DNA from: Warburgia ugandensis
Lineage: Eukaryota; Streptophyta; Magnoliopsida; Canellales; Canellaceae
DNA: 64,000 nucleotides
Assembly: GCA_035236585.1 (NCBI GenBank)
Contig: CP141132.1
Location: 22,481,945 to 22,545,944, forward strand
Reading direction: 5' to 3'
Shown here piece by piece: positions 1 to 14,615 of the stretch. A program made the translations under genes and the position numbers. Every line of letters begins with the position of its first letter. Within the stretch, counting starts at the first letter, position 1. A model generated the notes under the pieces. It saw nothing but the letters and a program-made list of their open reading frames with translations. It had not been told where the DNA came from and made no database searches.

Positions 1-823
1 AAGAAATCATGGAATGCAAAACGGTGAGATGGAGAGAGAAAACAAGAAAAATAAGTGGAAAAGATGGAAAATTAAGATGGCCTTTTCCTATTGGTCCTCA
101 TTCTACCTTATCCAATTAGATTTTCACTCAAATATCTTCTCATTATCTTTTTAAAATCCCATGATATTTTCTTTATATTCTCTTCTGATCATGGCCTTTC
201 CATGTAGCTTGACTCAAGTGGCTTGATGGCTTGCTTTGAGAGCTCATTTGGATTGATTTCATAGCTAGCTTTTAGGACTCTTTTGGCTTGGCTTGGTGGT
301 TCAACCTGATTAGCTTTGATGGTAGGCTAGGCTCCTTAGCTCATTGCCATTTTCATGGCTTATATAACTTAGGTGATTTTAAGTGAATCCCATGCAAAGG
401 TGGTGGACTTTGCATGGCTTGTGCATGGGTCCATTGTAGTCACCTTTGACTTTTCCAATTCCATCCTTTGCTTTCCTTATGAAGATCTTGATCCTTGATC
501 TCACTTTGCATTAATGGCATTTAGGCCTTGACTAGGTCTTTTGATCTTGATCTTTAATTTTCATCTCGATCGATCGAGGCCATCAGATCACCATCTCGCT
601 TCCTACAAAAGATGAAAAAATCTAATTAAATCCTCAAAATTATTATTATTCTCATCCTCACCCTAGATTAGCCTTTAAATCTATAAATTATCAAATATTT
701 GGTTTATTAGGTCAGAAATGCATGTTTTATAAGTTTTGGCCAAAAAACCTAATTTAATAATATAAGTTATAAAACATGGCTACTAGTTGCATAATTTTTA
801 AACAAATTTGAAAACTTATTGGT
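1..823 (-). mobile_element. Family B LTR, reverse, truncated by window edge
   Basis: On the minus strand this reads as the first 0.8 kb of the family B LTR. It has the same order of blocks as the copies starting at 16571, 29154, 34500 and 61459: the TAGTATCCATGT-like block, a stretch around ATAACACATGCATTTTTGAC, a run ending in TTTGTAGG, then AGATCAAGATCAAAAGA. The terminal TGTGATAAG has decayed (CTTATTGGT at 815-823 on the plus strand). The rest of the LTR lies left of the window, so solo or full-length status is unknown. It sits against the leader of element F in opposite orientation, which suggests insertion into that leader. Confidence 0.8.
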
Positions 824-1256
824 ATTTAAACAAGTAGCTTTGCTAACACATTTGATGACTCAGATCATCTATAGCTAACTAAGGAGGGTAGCTAACTAAG
901 GAGGGTGTGAAGTGGTTGATCAATGTATGATCTAATTGGTAAGCATTAGGGCAAGTCTAAATAAAAAGAGGAGTTAACTAGGTTAGATGTAACCTAAAAG
1001 CCACTCTCCTAAAGAAAATAAAGAAAAATTTACTTTTCAACTTCTTGGAAACAAGGTTAGGATTTATTGTGTGCCTGCATCATTAAGTGTATAGGTTGCA
1101 TTATATGGTTTAGGTTTCACTAGACTAGGTAGAAAGAAAAAAGAAAAGGGTACTCTTTCATTATATATAAAGTAGAGTTTACTATACCAATCATTGGTGA
1201 AAGTTAGGTTGTTGATCTGTTAATCTAGATTTAGCACCTTTAGACTAGGAGATAGA
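824..1256 (+). other. Leader (5' untranslated) remnant of element F
   Basis: This non-coding stretch aligns by eye with the leader of B-1 at about 25390-25640: a block like AAAGGAGGAGT, then GGTTGCATNATAT, then ATATAAAGTNNAGT. Both precede a gag or gag-like region, so it is read as the leader of element F, with the original 5' LTR lost or outside the window. A perfect 17 bp tandem duplication (unit TAGCTAACTAAGGAGGG) lies at 872-905. Confidence 0.6.
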
Positions 1257-2830
1257 ATGGACCAAAAGGCAAGGCCCAAGGAATCAAGAAGATTTAGAAG
1301 CCTTTGCCAAAAATGTGGATAATGAAGTAGCAAAGGCTAATCCCTTAAGAGACAATTCAATGTTGGTACAATTTTAACTCCCCATCATGTATAGAGTTAC
1401 TGCAACTGATGCAGTGTATTTTGAGTTAAAACCAGGTGCCATCCAACTTCTACCAAATTTTTATGGTCTATATAAGGATGATCCCTACCACCATGTTAAG
1501 GAATTTCTTGATATTTGTGTCACATTTAAATACCAAAACTTTTCTGATGACCCTATTAGCTTGTAGCTATTCCCCTTCTCTTTAAAAAATAAAGTGAAGG
1601 CATGGGCAAATTCATTAGGAGTAGGATCCATTACTACTTGGGAGTAATTGTCCAGAAAATTATTGAACAAATTGTTTCTGATCTGCAAAACCAATGCCCT
1701 TCATAGAGAAATCATAAATTTTCAATAGAAAGAGGGTGAACACTTTTATGAATGCTAGGAAAGGTGGAAAGACCTATTGCTCAAGTGTCTACACCATGGT
1801 TTTGAGAAACAACAATTAATAAAATGTTTTTATGAAGGTCTGGCCCTGTAGAATCAACATACAATTGATGCCACTAGTGGTGGAACACTTTGGACCAAGA
1901 GTGACATGGAGGTGTGGAACTTCTTTGAAAATCTATTTAAGAATCCCCAGCAATGGGATTATTCGACTTGAATAGAAAGATTTTCACATCCTCAAAGGAA
2001 AGGTGGTATATGTAAGATTGGGCCACTTCAGACCTCTATAACATAATAAACATATTGAAAGATATGATGGAGAAGTTTGGAAGTCTTCTTACTGAATTAG
2101 GGAAATTTGTGTTAGCTAGAGAATCCACTATGCATTCTTCACCTAAGGTTTGTTCAATTTATTCTAGTACAACTCACCCTATCGCTTCATGCCCCTCCAG
2201 CTCCACATTCCTAGAAATTTTTTTGAAGCAAGTGATTGCACTAAATGCTTTTAGAAATCCTGGCAGCAACAATCCATATTATGAGACATACAGTCCTGGA
2301 TGGTGAGGCATCCTAGTTTCTCATGCTCTTAGAATAATTGAGATTCCCTTAATGAACCTTTTCCTAGAGCACCAACTCCATAGCAACCTGTACCGCAATA
2401 GCAGTTTCTTCCACAACAAAGGAAACAATCTTTAAAAGAGATCCTAAGTTTGTTTATGTAGTGTTCAATAGAATCTTACAATAGTATTAAATAAACAATG
2501 TAGACCCACTCACAATCTATTGGGCAATTGGTGTACTAATATGGTCTAATTGTTGATACACTTTTTGATAGATAAAAGGGACAATTTCCTAATCAACTTA
2601 TGCCTAATCCTAAGGGACAGTATGAGATAGGTACAACTTGTAATAAGTTGTTCTTTCATGACCACACCCAATCCATAACTACCCTTAGAGTGAAAAAATA
2701 ATAGATAATTAGGTAGGTTTGACCAAGGAAACTGAAAAAGTTGAGGACAATGTGAGCCCTATAAAGAATAAGAAAGGAAAGAGAAGAAACAACCACCTCG
2801 TACTTCTCCTCACCCTATTCCTGAACCACA
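1257..2830 (+). pseudogene. Athila-like Ty3/gypsy gag remnant (element F)
   Basis: Gag forms the capsid-like particle of LTR retrotransposons. Read across frameshifts and stops, the region shows the plant gypsy gag core. Around 1732-1850 it has an EHFYEC-ERWKDLL block and CFYEGL, then TIDATSGGTLW and WNFFENLFKNPQQWDYS. A zinc knuckle follows at about 2149-2190 and a NNPYYETYSPGW block near 2270. The knuckle reads CSIYSSTTHPIASC: the second cysteine of CX2CX4HX4C has become tyrosine. Near 2665 an ITTLR block marks the gag C-terminus. Stops replace tryptophan and glutamine codons, so the gene is dead. Lineage (Athila) is inferred from similarity to the family, not searched. Confidence 0.85.
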
Positions 2831-3470
2831 TTACATTTGGAAGGCTCCATTTCCTTAGTGTCTCAAAATGTCTATGAAGTATAATAATTTTGATAAGTTA
2901 ATGGATGCATTCAAACAATTGAATATAAATATTCTATTGCTTAATTCCATCAAAGATGCCTTCTTACTCCAAGTTCTTGAAAAATCTCTTCACCCACAAG
3001 AAAAACATTAGGTGTAGAAGAAACCAAATCTAACTAAGCAAGCAAGCTCAATGTTGCAACACAACACCCCACCAAAATATAGAGACCCATGATGTTTGAC
3101 TATATCATGTGTGATAAGGGACCATATAGTTGATAGGGGACTACTTGACTTGGGGTCAAGTGTTAACCTTTTACCGTATTTTATATATAAAGGAATTAGA
3201 TTTAGGTGAGATGACAAAGACTGCTAGTAAATTATAATTGGCAAATAGGTTAGCTAACATTGTTCATTGTGAGGTAGAGGATGTACTGGTTCAAGTTGAT
3301 AAGTTTTTATTTTTCAGTCTTAGATACACAACTTGTAGTAAATGTGGGAAGTCAAATTCTAGTCATTTTAGAACTGCCATTCATAACCACATCAAGTGCC
3401 ATAATTAATTGTATGAATGGTACCAAGCACTTAATATCTTTAATATAGGATAAGCAGGCTCTGAAGATTT
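2831..3470 (+). pseudogene. Aspartic protease region remnant (element F)
   Basis: This continues gag into the pol-type retroviral-like aspartic protease that cleaves the polyprotein. An NNFDKLMDAFKQLNINI block comes first, then SSMLQHNTPPKYRDP. The active-site neighbourhood follows at about 3130-3180 and can be read as LLDLGSSVN-LLP only by switching frames. Then come EVEDVLVQVDKF and VNVGSQILVILELPF near 3280-3380. The typical plant gypsy motif around the catalytic Asp is LLDLGASVNLLP, so the family is clear although the frame is broken several times. No reverse transcriptase follows, unlike element E. Confidence 0.8.
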
Positions 3471-4644
3471 TTATGTTGTAAATATGATATAAAGTCTACC
3501 ATCTCTACCATCCTCTAACATTGATCCCCTTGAGGCTTGTCTAGCTAATTTTGGATTTGATGATATTGATATAGTTAGCTCTGCTAATGAAGTGAATGGT
3601 TTAGTTGATACTGCATCATTAATGGATGCAGTCCTTCCCTTTCTATCAGGGCTTCATGGGTATTGCCCCATTCCACAATCAGATGTTTGGATGTGAGCTA
3701 TACTTCATGAGGAGCCACATGGGAGTATGGCCTTGCATTGTCATTTCACCTCTCTTCACTTGAGTGTTGATATTGGAAACACCCCTAGTTCATTGATCCA
3801 TTCTGTGGTGTGAAATCCATGATTGGATATACAATCATTTGGTTATGCTATTTTTGGTTTGAAATGAAAAGCCTATTTAGGATTCCTTACATTTTTTGGA
3901 TTTTCCAACTGAGCATTTCCTTGAACAAAACACACCTGATTTGAATCTACCACATGTCCTAGATAGCACATATTATAACAATTTAAGTTCATCTAATCCC
4001 TTACCTATTTCCCCTAAGTTTGACATAGAACATGAAGGTGAGCAAATTGATATTCTGGTCATACATCAACAAGCTCCTTGGTGTACAGAAGATGATAAGG
4101 AAGGTACACGCTCCACTACTTCTCTACATTAAGAGAAACATGAAGATTCTTTTAGAGAAATGCAGAGTGAGCTTAGCCTTAGTGTTTAGGAAGATGTAAG
4201 AAAGGAAGACCATTTTCTACTTTTTGACAATGGCATTCCATATACCCAAATTGATAGATCAAGGGCCAAGTTGCCTCAAGTTGGTTCAAATAAATTTGTT
4301 TTTCATGGTAGTCTATCTTGCTCTTATACTATCACCACTATATATTTCTGGGTGGAAAATGTACATAGATTATCTGAATTTCTGAAATAGAGTGATTCTT
4401 CTAAAAGCTCCATTATTAGTTTAGGTTAATAGATTATTTAGTTTAGGTGTCGTAGGGCTGCATTTGCATCATCATTGTATATTTTGCATCTTTATTAACA
4501 TCAACAGATCAATGTACTAACTCGGGAGTACAAGTACTATCTTTCTCACCCTTTTCTTTTAGGTTTATTATTTTTATTTGTCCATTATATGAAGTTTTAA
4601 ATATTGAGGAAAATGTTTAATTTATGCCTGGGGATGGGTATTTC
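3471..4644 (+). pseudogene. Non-pol region following protease (non-autonomous element F)
   Basis: After the protease the sequence continues through a block also present in E (ANEVNGLVDTASLMD here). No RT, RNase H or integrase motif follows. A short open stretch at 3896-4132 encodes an acidic, Asn/Ser/Pro-rich peptide containing GEQIDILVIHQQAPW. Element B-1 has a similar block, ESVDILTLHQPTLGY, near 26910. The end (about 4600-4640) resembles the sequence that follows pol in E: GAAAATGTTTAATTTATG against GACAATGTTTAGTTTAGG. I infer that F was a non-autonomous derivative whose pol domains were replaced by, or reduced to, this region. The function is unknown. Confidence 0.55.
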
Positions 4645-7600
4645 TGTGACACATAGGGTTTTTCATGAAAATTTTTTGCGTTTATTTTTAAAAGGTGGCA
4701 TGCCTCTAATTTTAAAATTCAAAAATAGTGAAAAGTTTTCTTTGAAATTCATTTTTCCAAAAACCTAGATGTCACCTCAACTCCCATACTATACATAATA
4801 TAGTTTTTATAGAAGATAGACATATATTTTATGAAACAATAGGACCCATCCAGTGGTTCACATACACAACCCTTATACTCATTATATTAAATGTCCAAGA
4901 AGCATAACCCAAATAACTAACTACACAATATAAAAACTTTAACAAAATATATACCTGAGAGCAGAAGTATGGCTATTGAACTCCTCTTGCTTGTGTATGT
5001 CTTCTCCTATCTATCTGTATCTGAGATATTGTAAACATAAAACATTTACAATATCTCAACAAGCTATGCTTGGTAGGGGAGATTTAAGAAGACATGTTAA
5101 TTATATATGAATTAAGCATTTTACATCAATTAAAATATTCAAGTTCATCATGATGCTTATATGAAGTTTACAACATAGTTCATAATTCAATAATTTCATT
5201 AATAGTTCAATTATCTACAAGCCATTAATAAAGTAGCTATTTATAATTCTTTTTTCATCATATGAATATAATAATCCCCCTTTAGAGATTACACTTTACA
5301 TGATATATATATATAATCCACTAGTATTTTAAATATTTATCATTATCATTTTCCATATGATACCATACTCCACTTCTATGAACCATACTCTGCATAATAT
5401 ATCTACCCATTCACTTCCCCATAAGAAAACTTTTATAAAAATGCACCCTCCAAATATATACATATGGGACTATACATATATATTGAAATAATTAAAAGTC
5501 ATACAAAGTTATGAACATAGTCCATAGGTTTTATAACTTCCATTCCCAAAATATATTAGGTCTCATACATATACCCCTTACCATACGGGGTTCATAAAAC
5601 TCTAGCCACTACTGGTAACATCATAAAAGGCATCTCATCATGCCTTTATATACGCATGTCATCATGCTATCATATACGCACCATAGTGCATCAAATACAA
5701 GGACTACTATGCAGCTGTCTAAATCCGTATAGCACGCCCTGATAACTGCATAATAATCCACTGATACCAACTGTGGAAATAACAAAATCCATATCCATCA
5801 TATAAATTTTAGGAAGCGGGTGGCCAAACCCTCATAACTTTTCTAGCATAGCATCCCCAATCCTAGGGCTGTGGAAACAAAATCACAAGCCGCCATGCTT
5901 GTATGTAAAATACTAATATATAGGTGTCTTGCCTGTCCATAATATATATGAATATCTCATCATAATCATAACATCCTCACTTATTAGGTGATTGCCCACC
6001 AAGGATGTAAAGTAAAATCCTAGACTCATGCATCGCATATGATGTAGTGGTGCCCATGTACCACAAATGTCTATTAATCACAATAACAACTATGATATTT
6101 TTAAGAATAGATCGTGTGTATCCTTTAATATCATTCAATAGGCTTCAATTATAAGCATGTCATTCATGTAGCATTTCAAATCACAAATTTTCATCATTCA
6201 CAAGTAAACATTTTTCATCATCATATATCATATGAAATGCACACTTTAAATGACATAATATCCATCATAAGAATAAGATCATGTTTAAAAAAAAAAAAAA
6301 GCATGCATCTTACTATTAAGAAATGCTTTCTTAATTCTCCACCTACCTCGTGTGGCGAGTTCATCCATTTTTCACTAGCTGATTGACAATGCTTGCAAAG
6401 TGTCATCAATCCATATTGATCTAGTCCTTGTTCTTCACCTGAATTTGCCAAATCAAGTAAACAATCAGTAATTCTAAGGGAACAATCCTTTTTAACAACT
6501 TTTATGGTATGGACCATAGAATTTGATCCTATTCCATACCTAAATTCCTCGATTGGTCTCAACAGTGGCTCTAGGTTAGCGAAATCATCTCTAGTAGGCT
6601 TCTAATCTTAATATCTTATAGGATTTGTGATTTGCATGCCCTAAGGGTCATTGTAGATTATTTGGATGGGAAAAGTGAAGCCAGATCATCACTGATCAAA
6701 TGACCTGACCTCTGATCACAGGTTTGATAATTTCATTGGTTGAATTTTCTTAGATTGATATTTGGGAAGATGGCTTTTGGTTCCTTGCATCTCAAGGATC
6801 ACGAGGGTACTCTTAGTTTTTCAAAACTCCTCATGGATTGTTCAAAATCTAGGTTTGACGGTCAAGGGTTAAACTTGGTCATGCTAGTGATAGGGAAATG
6901 CAAGGGACAATGGCAGGAATGATGGAGGTGGAAGTGGCTAGTGGCTAGATTGGGTGCAGTCCAATCCCAGCCACCGAAAAAAACAGGTGGGTGCAAAAAC
7001 TCAGTGCTATTCACCAGTGATCATCAGGTTCCTCTGTTTATACCCGATAGAGAAAATTCATAGAGAGGGAGACCGTGGGGACGATTTGGTTATGCTAGCA
7101 GGCCTGCTTGGAGGTTTGGTCGTGCTGTGCCTTGTAGAAGACAAGAGGGAAAAAGTGAAAAACTCAAGTGGTTGGGGTCTAAGCACGCCGGCCGTTCATG
7201 GCCAGGCCATGCCTAAGAATCTGATTGGGGTTTGGGTACACGGAGGAGATGGGGAAGGATCTGGGCACGCTTGAACAGGGTTGTTGCCGAAAAGGAATGG
7301 GAACTAGAGGGGTAAATAGGTATGTCGGCTAGTTGTTGTTTGTAAATGTCTAAATAGAAGGGTCTCAGGAGGTGGCCGATGGCCCTTGTCCATCATCACT
7401 TGGCTCAAGCATTGCCTAAAATCAAATCAAGTGAGGAGGAGAAGGGGAACAAGTACTGGGCTAGCATGCTGATCAGATAGCACCGATCGGAGAAGAGCAA
7501 GGGGAAGAGGGTATTGGGACTAGTGCGGCCTATCAGTTGGGCTACACTAGTCTAAGGAGAATGGTGGGTGTGGGCTAGCATGGGTCGGGTAGTGCTAATG

Positions 7601-8087
7601 ATGGAAAAAGGAAACAGAGGTGGAGGTCAAACGGGGTTTCATGCGCTGGTGAGAGGAAGTGGGGATTGGCCGAGGAGGATCATGCATTGGTGCCCTGTAG
7701 ACCTAAGCAGCAAGCATGCAGTCAGGGCTCCGCTGGTGGGGTTGAATGGAGGGGATTTTACGCATTAGAGCTGGGTGATTGATCGTCAGTGGGGGAACAA
7801 TGAGATCAGAAAGAGGGGGCATTTTAATCACTGAAGAAAACCCAATAAGGGTTTCTATCAGGCACAGAGAGAGAAGGAAAATGGGGTTCGGAGGTTTTGG
7901 GCTCGCCGGCCACCCTTGGCATGCTGAGTCAATGATGGAGAAGGAGATCAGACACAGGGAGTTTGATCACACTGGGAAACTAGAGATCTATCTGGGAAGG
8001 GGTTGTCGACCATAGGGAAAGAGATCGGAGGGAAGGGTGTGGTCAATGACCTCTATCAACGTCGGTCTGAACCTGACTGGGTGTTCA
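4645..8087 (-). mobile_element. D1: reverse LTR-like insertion (about 3.4 kb)
   Basis: The plus-strand sequence TGTGACACATAGGG opens the insert, which matches the reverse complement of an LTR ending in GTCACA. The other end reads TGAACACCCAG on the minus strand. The insert interrupts the 3' untranslated region of element F: homology to E and B-1 stops at about 4644 and resumes at about 8088. It is AT-rich on the left and clearly GC-richer at 6900-8040. No protein domain was recognised; the minus-strand frame at 6221-6562 is not convincing. Length and organisation resemble D2 (3.33 kb). No clear 5 bp target duplication was seen, so the exact ends and LTR identity remain uncertain. Confidence 0.5.
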
Positions 8088-9851
<1,764 letters not shown>

Positions 9852-10648
9852 GTGTTTGATCTATATAAAAATATTATATACATGCCTCTATATTTAGTAG
9901 TTTCTATCCCCAAAAATCACTTAAACATCACTAATTAGGGTTAATTCTATATTTTACATGTACATGGTACACATGAAAAAATGCATAAAATTTACACTTT
10001 TATCCTTAAAAGAGAAAATTTAGAAATCAAGCCACATTGTGGATCTTCACATGCTCTAAAAGAAGTCTTGAATGTTTAAAATGATCATTGAGTGTTACTA
10101 TCAAAGTCAGAGCTATTAGAAACTCCATGCACAACTCCTACGCAAATGAAGGTGAAAAGTTAGCAAATTCCCCATGCATGTATATATGCATGCATTTTCA
10201 CTATCTTAGGAAGCTTATGGGAGAAATTCAATTCACATACAATGGATGAAGACTTTTTTGCTTACTTTCTCTCTCCTACTCAATTAATTGAAGAAGACCA
10301 ACCAATGGTTGGATGTGATATCAATGCAAGGGTGATGAAGGACACTTGTTCCCATGTGAAACTCATGAAGGACATCTCTAAGGGATCAAAGCCATTCACT
10401 CTAGGATACTACAATCTAAATGGTGGAGAGAAATGAAGCATTAAGGAATATATACATGTCTTAAATGGATCCCATCCATTCAAGATAGAGTAAGTATGAT
10501 TTAAGGGCTAGGAATAAAACAAAGGAAAGTCACAAAACCTAGACACCTTTCCCATGTTGAAAATTCAACCCAAAACTCTAATGAAAGGAAGATCTCAATC
10601 ACCCCTCCTCTTCCTATGGTCCACATGCATCCTTGGGTTTCTAAAACA

Positions 10649-10751
<103 letters not shown>

Positions 10752-11268
10752 GATTCTCCCTCCACCCCAATTGCATTTTCTAATTTTGAAATCTCCTAGA
10801 TTCCCTCCACCTACTCCTTTTCTTTCTACCTCTTTCCATTCCCACTCATTCCCTTTTCTCCCTTAACCTTTCTTCTTTCTTATTCTTTCTTTTTTCACTT
10901 TGTTCCTTTCTATCTTCCACTCAACTTGCACCCATATGGAGTTCATTCCTTCACCATACCCACTTTCTAGAATTAATCAAAATTCCTAGATTTTCTCATA
11001 ATCTTCCTCTCTTCCTTCCATCCAAAGCAATCTTCTTTCCTTTCCTACCCACCTTATCACTTTCCTTCCTTCCCCATCCCACTTTTCTATCCTATCTCAC
11101 CTCCAACATGGATTCTATGTCAATCACCAACTCCCATGTGTATTCCACACATCCAACTCCCCTTGCTTCCTTTATTGTTATCTTCCTCTCATCCATTCCA
11201 TTTCAACCCTTATTCCCTTCACCCTTAGATCCTAAACATCCATCTCTAGGGCTTCCACGCCTTAAACT

Positions 11269-11279
11269 CTATAAATAAG
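11269..11279 (+). promoter_or_regulatory. TATA box of C1f LTR
   Basis: CTATAAATAAG sits downstream of pyrimidine-rich U3-like sequence and upstream of a GAGGTGAAGGACAAG stretch, the usual layout of an LTR core promoter. The C2 copy has GAGCTATAAAGAGG at 38471-38484 on the minus strand at a comparable place. The C1r counterpart is weak (CTTAAATAAGATC, near 13471-13480, minus). Confidence 0.55.
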
Positions 11280-12139
11280 AGGTGAAGGACAAGAAAAACC
11301 ATAATCTTGTAACTTTTCCTCAAGCACTAGAGTCAAATCTAGGAGAAACAGAGAGAGGAAGATCACCCTTGCCAAGGCTCCCCTATGATCGCACATCCAA
11401 TCCTTGGAGAAGAGTTAAGGAAGCTCAACCCTCCCCCATCCATTCATCTTTGTTTCTCCCATCTTCTCTCTTTCCCTTCCTTTTTCCTTACTCTTGCTTT
11501 ACATTCATCATCTTGAGATTTACAAACACCATTGTTGACATTGCATGTAGCTTCACCATTGCATGTCTAATATGTATTCTCCTTTACACCTTGCATTCAT
11601 TCTTTCATCCTTCACGTTTAAGTTTTGCACATCCAATTATCATTAGTTTCCATGCCTTTTGCATGCTTAGAATTTATAGACAAGATTCATCCATTCCCAA
11701 CATAAGTTCCATGTGTCTTTCATTGCATCTTAGATTAGCTTGTCCATCTCTATCCGTTTGTGCATACTGCGCGCTCTATCTCACCCAAATTGCATGCATC
11801 AACCTCCTCATATTTCACTTACACACCCTTCCATCAAACTATTAGTCCATTCTTGATCTCCCATACTCTTCCACCTTTCCACCTCTAACCCTTTATTCAT
11901 ATACTCCTCCTTCTTGTTTCATTTCTTTTCTTCTTTGGGATTTGTGAATAAAGGATATGAAAGAGAAAGATTGTGCCCTTCTATGGTAGGCAAGGACTCT
12001 TTCTAATCCTGAAGTATGGTTTGAGGATCACTTTTGGGTTTGTGTCATGTTGGGTTAAGGAGATGAGGAAAGGACACTTGTAGCTTTATTGTAGCTTTAA
12101 TGTGCCATGGGTTGGATATAAGTATATATGCACTTACTA

Positions 12140-14479
12140 AATGACACAACAAAGTTCAAGCCCAAAAGAAGAGGATGCGTAAAGAGCACACTACTTTACA
12201 ACTAAACTTTTCTAATCTTTACCCCAACATACAACAAATCCAAATTGTTTCTTAAACCTCTTTGGAAAGGGAGGATTCCTTGGAAGCCATGGAAGAGGGC
12301 ACAAGGTGTTCCTTTCCTTTCCTTTTCTTGTTATTCCAAAAACCCAAAGAGAGAGAAAATAGAGGATGGAATAATAAGAGGGTGGTGTGCAGGACTCTAA
12401 TGAAGGAGGGGAAGCATGGGGCATGTGGGGACTAGGATTAAGGGGGAGTGTAAGGCTTGTGGTGTAATGGCTAGGGTGAAAGAGAGATGAGTGATGGATA
12501 GAAGGTCTATTCATGCAAAGGTAAAATGCGTGCAATCTAAAATGGAGGATGCAAGGCTAGAATTCATGCATTGCGAAAGAGAAGATGAAGGAGTTGGTGT
12601 GTGCTTAGCAAAGGTGTGTAGGTGAGAAAGGCAAGTAATGGAGACAATATTATGCATGTGAATATAAGTTGATGATGGGGTGTTCAAGGGTGAGGGAAAT
12701 GGGTGCTTGCAAGAATGGAACATGTAATATAAGGATGGAATGATGGAGGATGCATTTGAATGAATGTAAGAGAAGGTGAAAGAAAGAATGGGAGAAAGAG
12801 AAGAAGAAGGGTGGGGAATAGAGTTTGAGACTCTTAGCTCTTGCTCCAAGGATTGAATGCTCTCTTCAATGGGAAAGAGGTGAGAAGGTGATATCTCTCC
12901 CTTTATTCTCCAAGCATGAAAATCTAAGACCTAAGGAAAGTAAGATATAGAACTCCCTTCTCCCTAAAGAATGAAGGGTTAGGGTCATCCTTGGATGAAT
13001 GCTTGAGATGAAAGGGAAGTGAAAGAAAGAAGAATGATTTAGAAGGATTGGGGAGGGGGGGGGGGGGGGGGGTGTAGTGGAATCCGTAGTGGAATGAATG
13101 GAGATGAGAAGGAGATATGTGTGTAATGGACTGGGACATGTTAGGATGGGAAGGATGAATGCATAAGAGGCAAAAAGATAAAAAGGAAATGGATAAAATA
13201 AAGAAAAATGTGGGAAATGGAAAGATATGGGAAAGAAGGCATAAGATTCAATATTGTTGTATAGGAAGATTTAGAAAGTTTTAAATAAAAGTGAGCCATT
13301 GGAGTAAAATGGGTGATGGAGATCCTTCCTCAGGCTTGTATCTTGGATTCTCATGGAGTGTGGGGGAGGCTACGATTTATAACTTTTCTCTGTTTCATTC
13401 CTATACCTTGCATCATCATTGACCTAGCTTAAGTGATGTGATTTCGTTGGGCTTTTCTTATCTTGAAAGATCTTATTTAAGGGGCTCTTTTTCTCTTCAC
13501 CATTGGATTAGGATGCCTTAGACTAGATGGCCTAGATTCATTTCATATTTCCTTATCCACTCTAGGTTTCCCCTTTTTTTCTCCTAGTCCATCACAATTT
13601 TTCTGACCAATGAGGTTGAGGATGGGTGGGATGTCTATACCATGTAAAAGACATTTTTTTCTCCTTAAAGCCCACCAAAAAGATCTCCACCAATGCGGCT
13701 TGGCTTTACTCTTCATTGCAATGTATCTTTTCATTGGTCCATCCTTATTTGAGTGAGTATCCATTGGTTTCTTAGGATGTGCATTAACAAGGATGGATCT
13801 TGGCCTTTAATGTTTGAAAAGTAAGATGATTTTCAACCATAGATTTCTCGTAAATTAGTCGTAGATTATTTTTCTCCATCATTTCTTACTTAATCCTTCA
13901 TATAAATCATGTGGAATTGAGTGAAAATATTCTTGCTTGAATGGAAAAGTCATCCACTTCCTTAAGTGGTTCTGTCATTTGCTTGAGTAGGAGAGAGAGT
14001 GAATGCTATGTGTCTTCATGCTGGTCCCGGTCTTTTGACTTATTTTGTTTAAAAAAGCTCTCATTATAGATGCTTCCAATGCATTTGATTTAAACTGCCC
14101 TTCAAAGCTTCATAAGGTGGTGGATAGCTTGGATGCATGCATGTGAACTTCTATCACCTTACTTTTGATATGAACATATTATATGGATAAGGTCGATGTT
14201 CTACTTAGAGTTTTTGATTAGTTTGACATTGGTAACAACAGTCAATTTTCAGTTTAAACTCTTGAACTTCATATTTGGCATGTGTGGACCCATGATATAG
14301 CTTGGATACTAAACTTGCTCCTTTTAGGGTAAATTTATCAAATTTGTACATTTTTTTCATTTCTACCTTGGGCTTGCAAAATGTAGAATTAACCCTAATT
14401 AATGATATTTGTGGAAAGTTCAGGGGGCAAAAACCTACAAAATGTACAATGTTATATATATAAAAAAATCCTCCAATCA
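12140..14479 (-). mobile_element. C1r: family C LTR, reverse
   Basis: The minus strand from 14479 (TGATTGGAGG) matches the start of C1f and C2: ATTAATTAGGGTTAATT, then ATATCATGGGTCCACAC. It continues collinearly with C2 through 13500-13700 (AGTCTAAGGCATCC on the minus strand) and 12840-12960 to about 12140. By eye it is clearly diverged from both copies. Several open frames occur on the minus strand (for example 12511-12849), but they are low-complexity Ser/Pro/His-rich translations of pyrimidine-rich LTR sequence and carry no recognised domain. Confidence 0.65.
13055..13072. repeat. Poly-G run of 18 bases
   Basis: Eighteen consecutive G on the plus strand within C1r (GGGGA precedes it). C2 has a related G-rich stretch (two G-runs around an AT) at about 38910-38926. 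Such runs can form quadruplexes and are difficult to sequence, so the length may be inexact. Confidence 0.95.
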
Positions 14480-14615
14480 TCTATCTATAACATCCCATAT
14501 AACCTTTCTCAACTCCATGAGATCCTATCTTATCTCTTTTGATTTCCCCTTTATCCCCTTCATTTTTCCTTCCTATCCTTCCCCATCTCTTTCTCTTCCT
14601 CCTATCCTATCTTTC
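14480..14615. other. Pyrimidine-rich spacer between C1r and CACTA end
   Basis: 136 bases rich in TCC/CTT. No match was seen to the sequence right of the CACTA element (33683 onward), so it does not behave as the expected left flank of the same insertion. Confidence 0.5.

Noticed and set aside
6221..6562. 113-codon minus-strand frame in D1
   Set aside because: No recognised domain, ends in a poly-A/T run and is inside an LTR-like insertion; no counterpart was seen in D2.
11282..11845. Longest open frame in the window (187 codons, plus strand)
   Set aside because: It lies just downstream of the TATA box of LTR C1f, is Ser/Leu/His-rich from pyrimidine-rich DNA, and no conserved frame was seen in C1r or C2.
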